Source: Mesobacterium_A sp034670065
Lineage (GTDB): Bacteria; Pseudomonadota; Alphaproteobacteria; Rhodobacterales; Rhodobacteraceae
Direction: 5' to 3'
Assembly (NCBI GenBank): GCA_034670065.1
Contig: JAXMOG010000006.1
Coordinates: forward strand, 62,001 to 126,000
DNA: 64,000 bases
In this document: piece by piece, positions 52,218 to 61,896 of the stretch
How the letters are laid out: each line of letters opens with the position of its first letter
Numbering within the stretch: the stretch's first letter is position 1
Position numbers and translations under genes: made by a program
Notes under the pieces: generated by a model
Databases searched by the model: none
What the model saw: the letters and a program-made list of their open reading frames with translations, nothing else
What the model was told of the DNA's origin: nothing

Positions 52218-55137
52218 GCCATCAGACATCCCGCGCGTGTTTCAAGTGCCCGTGGGCGCGGATTTTCCGCGTGCGTTGGTGCAAGGACTGTCGCAGCGTT
52301 TGGAAGGCCAGCCGCCCCACATGTGGGGACGTGCCCATTTGTATGTGAACAGCGCCCGCATGGCCCGGCGCATCAAGGATGTTTTGCAAGAGGGGCCTGC
52401 CGCACTTCACCCACGTATCAAACTGGTGACAGAGGCGGCGTCCCCCTTGGTATTGGCAGACCTGCCTCGGCCGGTGCCGGGACTGCGCCGCCGATTGGAA
52501 TTGTCACAGGTCGTGGCGCGCCTGTTGGATGCCCAGCCTGATCTGGCCCCCCGTGCGTCGTTGTATGATCTGTCGGATTCACTGGCCGGCTTGATCGAGG
52601 AGATGCAGGTTGAAGGCGTGGCGCCGGATGTGTTTCACACTCTTGATGTGTCAGATCAATCTGGCCATTGGCAACGCACATTGCGGTTTCTGGGTATTCT
52701 AGAGCCCTATTTCAGCGCCGCCGAATCCGCGCCTGATGCCGCGCGTTTGCAGCGTATTGGCGTTGAGCGGTTGATCGCACAATGGCGGATATCACCGCCG
52801 GATCATCCGGTTTTGGTGGCCGGTTCCACCGGGTCTCGGGGCACGACGCGGCAATTGATGGCAGCTGTCGCTGAGCTTCCGCAAGGCGCGATCATTCTGC
52901 CGGGGTTTGATACGGACATGCCCGCCGAAGTCTGGGCAGGCATGACCGATGCGCTGACGGGGGAAGACCACCCACAATTTCGCTATGCCACCTTGATGGC
53001 ACAGCTGGGGCTATCGCCCGATCAGGTTCAGCCGTGGAGCAGGGTGCCGCCGCCAAGCCCGGCGCGTAATCGTGTTTTGTCATTGGCACTTCGGCCTGCG
53101 CCGATCACGCACCAATGGCTGACCGAAGGGCCCAGTTTGCCTGATCTGTCTGGTGCGATGGCGGATGTCACGTTGTTGGAGGCACCAAGCCCACGGGACG
53201 AGGCACAGGCCATCGCTCTGCGTCTGCGCAAAGCCGCCGAGGATGGGCAGACCGCTGCATTGATCACGCCAGACCGGATGCTGACCCGGCAAGTAACTGC
53301 GGCGCTGGATCGTTGGGGCATTCGGCCGGATGATAGCGCAGGCACGCCTCCGCAGCTGACACCGCCGGGGCGGTTCTTGCGCCATGTGGCGGCATTGGAT
53401 GTGCAGCCGTTGACGGCTGAAGCCCTGATTTCGATCTTGAAGCATCCGCTGTGTCACAGCGGTGCAGAGCGAAACCAGCATCTGATCAATACACGTGATC
53501 TGGAACTGCATTTTCGCGCCGAAGGCGTGCCCTTTCCCACGCCAGCGACACTGGCGAAGTTTGATCCAGAGGATGCGCGGAAAGACTGGGTGGCTTGGCT
53601 GGTGCAGAGCTTTTGCGGGGATCGCCCGGATGGCATGTTGCCATTGTCGGATTGGGTTGCGCGTCATATCGAGCGGGCCGAAGAAATCTGTACTGGCTCT
53701 GCAGGTGGCGATGCACGTGAGTTGTGGGCTACAGAAACGGGCCGAACGGTACGGGCCACCGTTGACGAACTGATCGCTGAATCCGGGTATGGCGGTGATT
53801 TGGTTGCGCGGGACTATGCTGACTTGTTCGGAGCGATCCTGTCCAATGGCGAAGTCCGCGACAGTGAAACGCGCCACCCGCACATCCTGATCTGGGGCGC
53901 GCAAGAGGCGCGTGTTTTGGGCGCTGATCTGCTGATTCTTGGTGGGTTGAACGAGGCGAGTTGGCCGGAAATGCCAAAGGCGGATCCGTGGTTGAACCGC
54001 CAGATGCGCCACGCTGTGGGGCTGTTGTTGCCGGAACGCCGGATCGGCTTGTCTGCACATGATTTTCAGCAGGCAGCCTGTGCGCCCGAGGTTTGGTTGT
54101 CGCGGGCGACCCGTTCGCAAGACGCTGAAACCGTGCCGTCGCGTTGGTTGAACCGGTTGACGAATTTGCTGAATGGATTGCCCGGACAGAAGGGCCCAGA
54201 GGCCGTTCGGCAGATGCAGGCCAGAGGCCAAGAGTGGGTCGCATTGGCCCGTCAGATAGACAAACCGGTGCCCGTGCCGCCGATGCCGCGTCCGGCACCG
54301 TGCCCGCCTGTGGTTTCGCGTCCGACGCAACTGTCGGTGACAGAGGTTAAACGGCTGATCCGGGATCCTTATGCCGTTTACGCCAAACATGTTCTGCGTC
54401 TTAAGCCGCTACAGCCACTTCAACGTGCGCCGGATGCGTTGATCCGAGGTATCGTGCTGCACGAGGTTTTCGAAGCCTTTGTTCAGGAAACCGTTGAAAC
54501 GCCAGACCGATTGACCAAAGCCAGTTTGCTGGAAATGGCCAAAACGCATCTTTGGTCCGATATTCCCTGGCCTGCCATGCGCCATGTTTGGTTGGCACGG
54601 ATCGAACGCGTTTCGGATTGGTTTACACGGTCCGAAATGACGCGCCAGACATTGGCAAAACCGACCCTGTTCGAAGCCCGCGGTAAGGCAGAAATAGCGG
54701 AGTTTGGGTTCACCCTGACGGGGAAGGCAGACCGGATTGATCTGGATGAGCGCGGATATGCGCATGTCTATGACTACAAAACCGGCAATCCCCCGTCGGC
54801 AGATGAACAAACCTATTTCGACAAACAGCTGTTGCTGGAAGCGGTGATGATCGAGCAGGGAGGGTTTGAGAATTTCGCACCACGCGGTGTTGAACGTGCA
54901 GTTTACATCGGGTTGGGCGCTACCCCCAAAGAACAGCTTGCGCCGCTGGAAAAGGTGGGGGTCGATCGTGTTTGGGCAGAGTTTTGGACCCTGATCGAGG
55001 CATATAGGGATCCGGCGCGCGGATATGTTTCGCGCAATGCACCGTTTCAGGAAACCGACGCCGGAGACTACGATCAATTGGCGCGGTTTGGGGAATGGGA
55101 CAATGCCATGGAACCAAAGAAGGAGGCATTGGAATGA
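52210..55137 (+). CDS. addB: Double-strand break repair protein AddB
   Basis: The 975-residue protein is the alphaproteobacterial AddB subunit. It has an N-terminal inactive helicase-like region and a C-terminal RecB-like nuclease with GKADRIDLDE and the PD-(D/E)XK residues in YDYKTGNPP (Asp855, Lys857), followed by QLLLEAVM. With AddA it processes DNA ends for RecA-dependent repair. ATG 52210 overlaps the murU 3' end by 8 bases. Its stop overlaps the addA start, indicating a tightly coupled addBA pair. Confidence 0.94.
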   Translation: MFKPSDIPRVFQVPVGADFPRALVQGLSQRLEGQPPHMWGRAHLYVNSARMARRIKDVLQEGPAALHPRIKLVTEAASPLVLADLPRPVPGLRRRLELSQVVARLLDAQPDLAPRASLYDLSDSLAGLIEEMQVEGVAPDVFHTLDVSDQSGHWQRTLRFLGILEPYFSAAESAPDAARLQRIGVERLIAQWRISPPDHPVLVAGSTGSRGTTRQLMAAVAELPQGAIILPGFDTDMPAEVWAGMTDALTGEDHPQFRYATLMAQLGLSPDQVQPWSRVPPPSPARNRVLSLALRPAPITHQWLTEGPSLPDLSGAMADVTLLEAPSPRDEAQAIALRLRKAAEDGQTAALITPDRMLTRQVTAALDRWGIRPDDSAGTPPQLTPPGRFLRHVAALDVQPLTAEALISILKHPLCHSGAERNQHLINTRDLELHFRAEGVPFPTPATLAKFDPEDARKDWVAWLVQSFCGDRPDGMLPLSDWVARHIERAEEICTGSAGGDARELWATETGRTVRATVDELIAESGYGGDLVARDYADLFGAILSNGEVRDSETRHPHILIWGAQEARVLGADLLILGGLNEASWPEMPKADPWLNRQMRHAVGLLLPERRIGLSAHDFQQAACAPEVWLSRATRSQDAETVPSRWLNRLTNLLNGLPGQKGPEAVRQMQARGQEWVALARQIDKPVPVPPMPRPAPCPPVVSRPTQLSVTEVKRLIRDPYAVYAKHVLRLKPLQPLQRAPDALIRGIVLHEVFEAFVQETVETPDRLTKASLLEMAKTHLWSDIPWPAMRHVWLARIERVSDWFTRSEMTRQTLAKPTLFEARGKAEIAEFGFTLTGKADRIDLDERGYAHVYDYKTGNPPSADEQTYFDKQLLLEAVMIEQGGFENFAPRGVERAVYIGLGATPKEQLAPLEKVGVDRVWAEFWTLIEAYRDPARGYVSRNAPFQETDAGDYDQLARFGEWDNAMEPKKEALE

Positions 55138-58100
55138 TGATGGATGATGCCACCCGCCGTCAGGTTGAGGCCGCGCATCCGGGCCGGTCGACATGGCTAT
55201 CGGCCAATGCAGGTTCGGGGAAAACGCGCGTTCTGACCGATCGTGTGGCGCGGTTGTTGCTGGATGGCGTTCCGCCTGATCACATCCTTTGTCTGACCTA
55301 CACCAAGGCTGCCGCGACAGAGATGCAGAACCGCCTGTTCCGCCGCTTGGGGCAGTGGGCCATGCTGACGGATGATGATCTGGACGAGGAACTTGGCAGG
55401 CTGGGTGTTGATGTCTCCGGGGCCGTGGCCTTGCGGGATGCCCGCACATTGTTTGCCCGCGCCATTGAAACCCCCGGAGGCTTGCGCATTCAGACGATCC
55501 ATTCGTTTTGTGCGTCATTGTTGCGGCGGTTTCCGCTGGAGGCCGGGGTCAGCCCACAATTCACAGAAATTGAGGACCGGTCAGCAGAGCTTTTGCGGCA
55601 GGAGTTGCTGGACAATATCGCCGAAGGGTCAAACGCGATTGTTCTGACCGAAGTCGCCCGACGCGACACCGATCAAACTCTTGATGGTCTGGCCGCCGAA
55701 GTTGTGTCAAAGCGCGCGCGCTTTGATCCGCCGTTGGACGAAGACGGGTTACGCGCGGCCTATGGGATTGCGCCTGATGTGACGCTGGATAGTTTGCTGG
55801 CTGAAATGTTCTTTGGCGACACGCTGGAATTCATCGCCGAATGCGCCGCCCTGTGCATTGGGCAAGGTGGCAAGTCCGATGCGGCAATCGGTGAAATCCT
55901 GAAACGTGTTCAAGGGCGTGATCTGGCATCCCTAATGGCGCTGGAAGAGGCTGTTTTCACCAAGAGCGGAACGCCCCGTAAGGCGTTGATCACGAAAGGG
56001 TTCATCGGCAAGGCCTTTGGGCCGATGTGGGCGCGATACGAAAGCTTGGGCGAGCGGGTGATCGCGGCGCGTGAAGTGCGTTTGGCGCTGGAGGCTGTTC
56101 AGCGCGATTTGGCGTTGCATCGCTTTGCTGGCGTGTTTTTGCCAGCCTATGAGGCCGAAAAACTGCGGCGCGGCTGGTTGGACTTTGATGATCTGATCGA
56201 GCGTGCGAATGCGTTATTGCGGGATCCGACGGTCGCCGCTTGGGTGCTGTTCCGTTTGGATGGCGGGATTGACCATATTTTGGTGGATGAGGCGCAAGAC
56301 ACCAGCCCGACGCAATGGTCGGTGATTGAGCGGTTGGCACAGGAATTTACGTCAGGCGAAGGCGCACGAGCCGATATTGTGCGCACGATTTTTGTTGTGG
56401 GTGACAAGAAACAGTCGATCTATTCTTTCCAAGGGGCTGATGCGTCTGAATTTGATCGGATGCGGGCCGAGTTTGCCGCGCGTTTGGACGCGACGGATCA
56501 ACCGTTGCAGACTTTGAACCTGGAGTTTTCGTTCCGGTCAGCGGAACCCATTCTGAAACTGGTGGACGCCACATTTGTTGGACGCGATGCATCAGGTTTT
56601 CAGCAAGAGGACAAACACCGCGCGTTCAAAAATGCGATGCCGGGCCGTGTGGATTTGTGGCCGCTGGTGCCCAAAACCGACACGCCGGAAAAGGCTGATT
56701 GGTTTGAGCCGGTGGATTACGTCAGCCCCCAACACCACACCGTTATTCTGGCACAACGGATCGCCCGGCATATTCGTCAATTGATCGACGCCAAACATCC
56801 CCTTCCGTTGGAACTGGGGCATTCAGGGCAGTATCAGGCGCGCCCTGTGCAGGCAGGTGATTTCCTGATCCTTGTGCGACGCCGGTCACGTCTGTTTTCC
56901 GAAATCATCAGGGCCTGCAAAAAGGAAGGGCTGCCGATAGCTGGGGCAGACCGGCTGAAAGTGATGGCGGAATTGGCGGTTCGCGATATCGCGGCGCTGC
57001 TTTCATTTCTGGACACCCCAGAAGACAATCTGTCTTTGGCCGTTGCGCTGAAGTCGCCGTTGTTTGGGCTGAATGAACAAGCGTTGTTCGATTTGTCCCA
57101 CCGACGCACGAACAAATTCTTGTGGGTCGCGTTGCGTGAGCGCCGCGAAGAATTTCCGCATGTGATGGCGGTGCTGGATGATCTGATGGGGCAAACCGAT
57201 TTTCTGCGCCCCTATGATTTGATTGAACGAATTCTGACCCGGCATGATGGTCGCCGTCGATTGTTGGGTCGCTTGGGCGAAGAAGCGGAAGACGGGATAG
57301 ACGCATTGCTGCAACAGGCGCTGGCCTATGAACGGTCTTCGGTGCCAAGCCTGACGGGGTTCTTGCAGTGGATGCAGACCGACGATCTGGAAATCAAGCG
57401 CGAGATGGAGGCCGGCGGCGGACGCATTCGTGTGATGACAGTGCATGGGTCCAAAGGATTGGAGGCACCGATTGTCATTTTGCCGGATTGTACCGCCCCC
57501 AGAAACCGGTCGACGGACAGTATCTTGAACGATGAAAAAGGTGTGTTTTGGCGCCAGTCGCCAAATGCGCAACCAGAGCGTCAGCGTGAAACGGTTGAGG
57601 ATAAAAAAGCCGTTGCAGCACGAGAATTTGACCGATTGCTATACGTTGCAATGACGCGGGCCGAATGTTGGCTAACCGTTGCCGCCGTGGATGATTTGGG
57701 GAAATCAGGGGAAGATTGGTACAGTCAGGTGCTGGCCGGCATGCAGAGCGTGGATGCCGTACCCAACCGGTATGATTTTGGCGATTTGGGTGCTGGCGAT
57801 GGTTTGATGCTGGGGCAAGCGGATTGGTCAGACCTGACTATGTCTGAAGCGCCCCAACAGGCGGTGGCCACACTGTCTACCCCAGATTGGGCTGTGTCCC
57901 ATGCTGCATCGCCGGAACGTCCGGCTGAGCGATTGGCACCAAGTGCGTTGGGCGGTGCCAAGGCACTGCCGGGGGCAGAGGGGGAAGACACGCAAACCGC
58001 CATGGCGCGCGGTACATTGATTCATATGCTGCTGGAGCTTTTGGCCGATGTGCCCGACGCGGACCGGCAAGCGCTTGGGCACAGTCTTGTGGCGGCGCGG

Positions 58101-58526
58101 GGCGATGATGTGGAACCAGTGCAGGCAACCGCTTTGGTCGACGAGGCTTTGCGCTGTTTGCGTCATCCACAACTGGCGGGACTGTTTTCATCCTCTGGCT
58201 TGTCCGAAGTGGATATCAGCGGAGAAATTTCCGGGTTGGGTCCGATTGGCGGTGTGATCGACCGGTTGGAGATCGACGGCGATGTGGTCCGGGCGGTAGA
58301 TTTCAAAACAAATCGCGCAGTTCCCGCAAATGTGGCCAGTTGCCCGGATGGGCTTTTGCGGCAAATGGGGGCTTATGCGGCCTTGTTGTCGCAGATCTAC
58401 CCTGATCATCGGATAGAAACCGGTTTTTTGTGGACGCATACCGCCACTTATATGGGCTTACCACACGATGTCGTGATTGCTGCGCTGAAACGGGCACATC
58501 TTGACGTTGCCGCACACGAAACATAG
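55134..58526 (+). CDS. addA: Double-strand break repair helicase-nuclease AddA
   Basis: The 1130-residue UvrD-type helicase-nuclease has Walker A ANAGSGKT (24-31), LTYTKAAATEMQNR, the helicase DEXX box VDEAQDTSPTQW (from about Asp385), VGDKKQSIYSFQGA and VHGSKGLEAPIVIL (motif V region). A C-terminal nuclease follows, with DRLEIDGDVVRAVDFKTNRA (Asp1056, Lys1058) then GQMGAYAALL-like helices. An AGGAGG ribosome binding site precedes ATG 55134; a second ATG follows at 55137. Confidence 0.95.
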   Translation: MMMDDATRRQVEAAHPGRSTWLSANAGSGKTRVLTDRVARLLLDGVPPDHILCLTYTKAAATEMQNRLFRRLGQWAMLTDDDLDEELGRLGVDVSGAVALRDARTLFARAIETPGGLRIQTIHSFCASLLRRFPLEAGVSPQFTEIEDRSAELLRQELLDNIAEGSNAIVLTEVARRDTDQTLDGLAAEVVSKRARFDPPLDEDGLRAAYGIAPDVTLDSLLAEMFFGDTLEFIAECAALCIGQGGKSDAAIGEILKRVQGRDLASLMALEEAVFTKSGTPRKALITKGFIGKAFGPMWARYESLGERVIAAREVRLALEAVQRDLALHRFAGVFLPAYEAEKLRRGWLDFDDLIERANALLRDPTVAAWVLFRLDGGIDHILVDEAQDTSPTQWSVIERLAQEFTSGEGARADIVRTIFVVGDKKQSIYSFQGADASEFDRMRAEFAARLDATDQPLQTLNLEFSFRSAEPILKLVDATFVGRDASGFQQEDKHRAFKNAMPGRVDLWPLVPKTDTPEKADWFEPVDYVSPQHHTVILAQRIARHIRQLIDAKHPLPLELGHSGQYQARPVQAGDFLILVRRRSRLFSEIIRACKKEGLPIAGADRLKVMAELAVRDIAALLSFLDTPEDNLSLAVALKSPLFGLNEQALFDLSHRRTNKFLWVALRERREEFPHVMAVLDDLMGQTDFLRPYDLIERILTRHDGRRRLLGRLGEEAEDGIDALLQQALAYERSSVPSLTGFLQWMQTDDLEIKREMEAGGGRIRVMTVHGSKGLEAPIVILPDCTAPRNRSTDSILNDEKGVFWRQSPNAQPERQRETVEDKKAVAAREFDRLLYVAMTRAECWLTVAAVDDLGKSGEDWYSQVLAGMQSVDAVPNRYDFGDLGAGDGLMLGQADWSDLTMSEAPQQAVATLSTPDWAVSHAASPERPAERLAPSALGGAKALPGAEGEDTQTAMARGTLIHMLLELLADVPDADRQALGHSLVAARGDDVEPVQATALVDEALRCLRHPQLAGLFSSSGLSEVDISGEISGLGPIGGVIDRLEIDGDVVRAVDFKTNRAVPANVASCPDGLLRQMGAYAALLSQIYPDHRIETGFLWTHTATYMGLPHDVVIAALKRAHLDVAAHET

Positions 58527-58575
58527 GTTCCGAACCTGTCCCTCGTCCCAGAGCTCACTCGTTAAGGAGAGAATC

Positions 58576-58896
58576 ATGGCCACTGTTGCCGTAACTGACG
58601 CCACCTTTGATCAAGAGGTGAAGAATTCCGATGTCCCCGTAGTGGTGGATTTCTGGGCCGAATGGTGTGGCCCCTGTAAGCAGATTGGACCAGCGTTGGA
58701 AGAGCTGGCCACAGAGATGGGCGGCAAGGTGAAAATCGCCAAGGTCGACGTCGATCAGAACCCCGGCGCCGCAGCGGCGATGGGTGTGCGCGGGATCCCG
58801 GCGCTGTTCATCTTCAAAGATGGTCAGGTTGTTGCCAACCGTGCGGGCGCGGCGCCGAAAGCTTCGCTGCAAAGCTGGATCGAAGATTCGATCTGA
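58576..58896 (+). CDS. trxA: Thioredoxin
   Basis: The 106-residue thioredoxin has the active-site WCGPC (Cys31, Cys34), VDVDQNPGAAAAMGVRGIPA with the cis-proline region and a C-terminal helix. It reduces disulfides in cytosolic proteins. AAGGAGAG lies 6 bases before ATG 58576; the extension to 58501 is rejected. A terminator follows. Confidence 0.97.
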   Translation: MATVAVTDATFDQEVKNSDVPVVVDFWAEWCGPCKQIGPALEELATEMGGKVKIAKVDVDQNPGAAAAMGVRGIPALFIFKDGQVVANRAGAAPKASLQSWIEDSI

Positions 58897-58914
58897 TTGC
58901 CCAAAGTGTTTTAG

Positions 58915-58950
58915 AAAAGCCTCGCATGTGTTGCGGGGCTTTTTCTTTTT
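58915..58950 (+). terminator. Rho-independent terminator of trxA
   Basis: AAAAGCCTCGC pairs with GCGGGGCTTTTT (one G-T pair and a 7-nt loop), followed by further T residues. It begins 19 bases after the trxA stop and probably ends the addBA-trxA transcript. Confidence 0.9.
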
Positions 58951-59110
58951 GTCAGATCATTTGATACGCGGTCCATCGGTGCTGGGGCGATTTTTGCTTG
59001 CGTCGGGCCACCTGTGACGCGGGAAGTGGGTTTTGGCAGGTGTTGTGCATTTGCCCCGCTTGCACCGACGTAGGACAGGGGCCATATCCTTGGCATGGAA
59101 GAGAGGTTGT

Positions 59111-59668
59111 ATGGCAGAGAATGAATTTCCCGGCTGGCACGGCACGACGATCATTGGCGTGCGTCGCGGCGGTAAAGTGGTGGTGGCCGGAGACGGGCAA
59201 GTCAGCCTGGGCCAGACCGTCATCAAAGGCACAGCACGCAAGGTGCGCCGGTTGAGCCCAGGTGGCAAAGATGTGGTGTGTGGCTTTGCCGGGTCTACGG
59301 CGGATGCTTTCACCCTTCTGGAGCGGCTGGAAGCCAAGCTGGAGGCGACTCCTGGTCAGCTGCAACGTGCTTGTGTTGAATTGGCCAAAGATTGGCGGAC
59401 GGATAAGTATCTGCAAAAGCTGGAAGCAATGCTGATCGTTACCGACGGAACAGACCTGTTGGTTGTGACTGGCGCTGGGGATGTTCTGGAACCTGAAAAT
59501 GACGTTGCAGCCATTGGATCTGGCGGCAACTTTGCTTTGGCAGCGGCGCTGGGATTGATGGAAACCGATTTGGACGCCCAGGACGTTGCACGAAAAGCCA
59601 TGGCAATTGCAGCTGATATTTGCGTTTACACCAACGGCAACTTGACCGTGGAAGAGATTGGCAGCTGA
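59111..59668 (+). CDS. hslV: ATP-dependent protease subunit HslV
   Basis: The 185-residue peptidase has the N-terminal catalytic threonine after a short propeptide (HGTTIIGVRRGG, Thr12), VVVAGDGQVSLGQTVIKG, GFAGSTADAFTLLERLE and CVYTNGNLTVEEI. It assembles with HslU into the bacterial proteasome-like protease. The ATG at 59111 fits the family N terminus; an open frame to 59033 is rejected. It is 22 bases from hslU. Confidence 0.96.
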   Translation: MAENEFPGWHGTTIIGVRRGGKVVVAGDGQVSLGQTVIKGTARKVRRLSPGGKDVVCGFAGSTADAFTLLERLEAKLEATPGQLQRACVELAKDWRTDKYLQKLEAMLIVTDGTDLLVVTGAGDVLEPENDVAAIGSGGNFALAAALGLMETDLDAQDVARKAMAIAADICVYTNGNLTVEEIGS

Positions 59669-59690
59669 TCCCGGCTGCGAAAGGAATGAT

Positions 59691-60995
59691 ATGACCGATT
59701 TGACCCCGCGCGAGATCGTCTCGGAACTGGACCGTTTCATTATTGGCCAGACAGATGCCAAACGCGCTGTGGCTGTTGCTTTGCGCAACCGCTGGCGGCG
59801 CAAGCAGTTGAGCGATGATCTGCGCGAAGAAGTGTACCCCAAGAACATTCTGATGATCGGCCCAACCGGCGTGGGCAAAACAGAAATCAGTCGTCGTTTG
59901 GCAAAACTGGCCAAAGCGCCGTTTATCAAGGTGGAAGCCACGAAATTCACCGAAGTGGGTTATGTGGGCCGTGATGTGGAACAGATCGTCCGTGATTTGG
60001 TTGATGCGTCGATCGCGATGACGCGTGAGATGATGCGCGAAGACGTGAAAGCCGCAGCCCATCAAAGTGCCGAAGATCGGGTGATTGCGGCTATCGCCGG
60101 TGAAGGCGCGCGCGAAGGCACGCGTGAACTGTTCCGCAAAAAGCTGAAATCCGGCGAGCTGGACGATACCGAGATCGAGCTGGAGATGGCTGATACCGCA
60201 AGTCCGTTTCCAATGATGGAAATTCCGGGTCAGCAGGGCGGGGCTGGGATGATGAATCTGGGCGATCTGTTTGGCAAAGCCTTTTCCGGGCGCACCACAC
60301 GCAAGAAGATGAAGGTGTCGGAAAGCTACGACATTTTGATCGCTGAAGAAGCGGATAAATTGCTGGATGATGAGACGGTGAAGATCGCCGCCCTAGAAGC
60401 CGTAGAGCAAAACGGAATCGTGTTTCTGGATGAGATCGACAAAGTTGCAACCCGGCAAGATGCCCGCGGCGGCGACGTGTCCCGCGAAGGGGTGCAACGT
60501 GATTTGTTGCCCTTGATCGAAGGCACAACCGTCAGCACCAAACATGGATCAGTGAAGACCGACCATATCCTGTTCATCGCTTCTGGTGCGTTTCACATTG
60601 CCAAACCGTCGGATCTGTTACCGGAGCTGCAAGGGCGCTTGCCGATCCGGGTGAATTTGCGGGCGCTGACCGAAGAGGACTTTGTGCGCATTCTGACGGA
60701 AACCGACAACGCGCTGACCCGCCAATACACGGCGCTGATGGCAACCGAAGAAGTGACGGTAACCTTTACCGAAGATGGGATTGCTGCCTTGGCACGCATT
60801 GCGGCGCAGGTGAATGACAGCATCGAAAACATCGGTGCACGACGGTTGTATACGGTTTTGGAACGGGTGTTTGAGGAGCTTTCATTTGCTGCACCTGACC
60901 AAGCCGGATTGAGTGTGACGGTAGATGCGAAATTTGTGGATGACCGTTTGGGCGAATTGACCAAATCAGTGGATCTGTCGCGCTACGTGCTGTGA
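59691..60995 (+). CDS. hslU: ATP-dependent protease ATPase subunit HslU
   Basis: The 434-residue AAA+ unfoldase has Walker A GPTGVGKT (57-64), FTEVGYVGRDVEQIVRDLVD, the I-domain, Walker B IVFLDEIDKVA and the C-terminal VDLSRYVL that activates HslV. AAAGGAATG-type ribosome binding bases lie just before ATG 59691. It is directly downstream of hslV. Confidence 0.97.
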   Translation: MTDLTPREIVSELDRFIIGQTDAKRAVAVALRNRWRRKQLSDDLREEVYPKNILMIGPTGVGKTEISRRLAKLAKAPFIKVEATKFTEVGYVGRDVEQIVRDLVDASIAMTREMMREDVKAAAHQSAEDRVIAAIAGEGAREGTRELFRKKLKSGELDDTEIELEMADTASPFPMMEIPGQQGGAGMMNLGDLFGKAFSGRTTRKKMKVSESYDILIAEEADKLLDDETVKIAALEAVEQNGIVFLDEIDKVATRQDARGGDVSREGVQRDLLPLIEGTTVSTKHGSVKTDHILFIASGAFHIAKPSDLLPELQGRLPIRVNLRALTEEDFVRILTETDNALTRQYTALMATEEVTVTFTEDGIAALARIAAQVNDSIENIGARRLYTVLERVFEELSFAAPDQAGLSVTVDAKFVDDRLGELTKSVDLSRYVL

Positions 60996-61106
60996 TCATT
61001 GCTTGGGGGGTATCATCCCCCAAGCCGCAGCCCTGATGGTATAGGGTCAGGGCTGCCAGAAGGCGTTGTTAACCATAATGCAAGGATTGAACGTAATCCT
61101 GCGGAT

Positions 61107-61892
61107 ATGGCCCGTGCGGAAAAAACATATCAACAACTAGCGCTATTTGACGGCGCCAAGGCATCCGTTGAACCGGACTGCGGCACCGAAGTTAAGCCGG
61201 ATTTGACGTCGGGCCGTCTCCCCTCGTACATCAAAGATCATCGCAAACGGTTGCGCGCCCGGTTTCGGGAGGGCGGGGCCCCTGCCATGCCAGACTATGA
61301 GCTGTTGGAGCTTGTGCTGTTTCGCAGCTTGCCGCGTGGGGATGTGAAGCCGCTGGCGCGGGCTTTGTTGGACCGCTTCGGTGATTTCAACGGGGTGCTG
61401 TCCGCCCCCGCTGCGCGATTGTCCGATGTGGCCGGTGTTGGCGAAGGGGTGGCGACAGAACTGAAAGTCGTTGAAGCGGCCGCCCATAGATTGGCGCAGG
61501 CCCGTGTGTTGCAGCGGGATGTGCTGTCCAGTTGGGATGCTTTGCTGAACTATTGCCAGACGGCGTTGGCACATCAAGAGATTGAGCAATTTCGCGTTCT
61601 CTACCTGGACCGCAAGAATGTCTTGATCGCGGATGAGGCGCAGGCGCGTGGCACGGTTGATCATGTACCGGTATATCCGCGTGAGGTGGTTAAACGCGCG
61701 TTGGAAGTGAATGCCAGTGCCATGATTTTGGTGCATAATCATCCATCTGGCGATCCTACGCCCAGTGCGGCGGACATTGATATGACGCATCAGATACAGC
61801 GGGCGGCCGAAGCGTTGGGTATCACGCTTCATGATCATCTGGTGATTGGCAAATCGCGAGAGATCAGCTTTCGCAGCGAAGGTCTGATTTGA
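61107..61892 (+). CDS. radC: RadC-like (MPN/JAMM) DNA repair protein
   Basis: The 261-residue protein has an N-terminal helix-hairpin-helix-like region (LSDVAGVGEGVATELK) and a C-terminal MPN domain with the metal motif HNHPSGDPTPSAADID. Bacterial RadC proteins are conserved but their repair role is unsettled. The preferred ATG is 61107; its ribosome binding site is poor and a TTG or GTG slightly upstream in the open frame cannot be excluded. It lies 111 bases after hslU. Confidence 0.88.
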   Translation: MARAEKTYQQLALFDGAKASVEPDCGTEVKPDLTSGRLPSYIKDHRKRLRARFREGGAPAMPDYELLELVLFRSLPRGDVKPLARALLDRFGDFNGVLSAPAARLSDVAGVGEGVATELKVVEAAAHRLAQARVLQRDVLSSWDALLNYCQTALAHQEIEQFRVLYLDRKNVLIADEAQARGTVDHVPVYPREVVKRALEVNASAMILVHNHPSGDPTPSAADIDMTHQIQRAAEALGITLHDHLVIGKSREISFRSEGLI

Positions 61893-61896
61893 TGCG

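Noticed and set aside
53080..54390. A 436-codon open frame antisense to addB
   Set aside because: It overlaps a clear AddB gene and has no start signal or recognisable domain.
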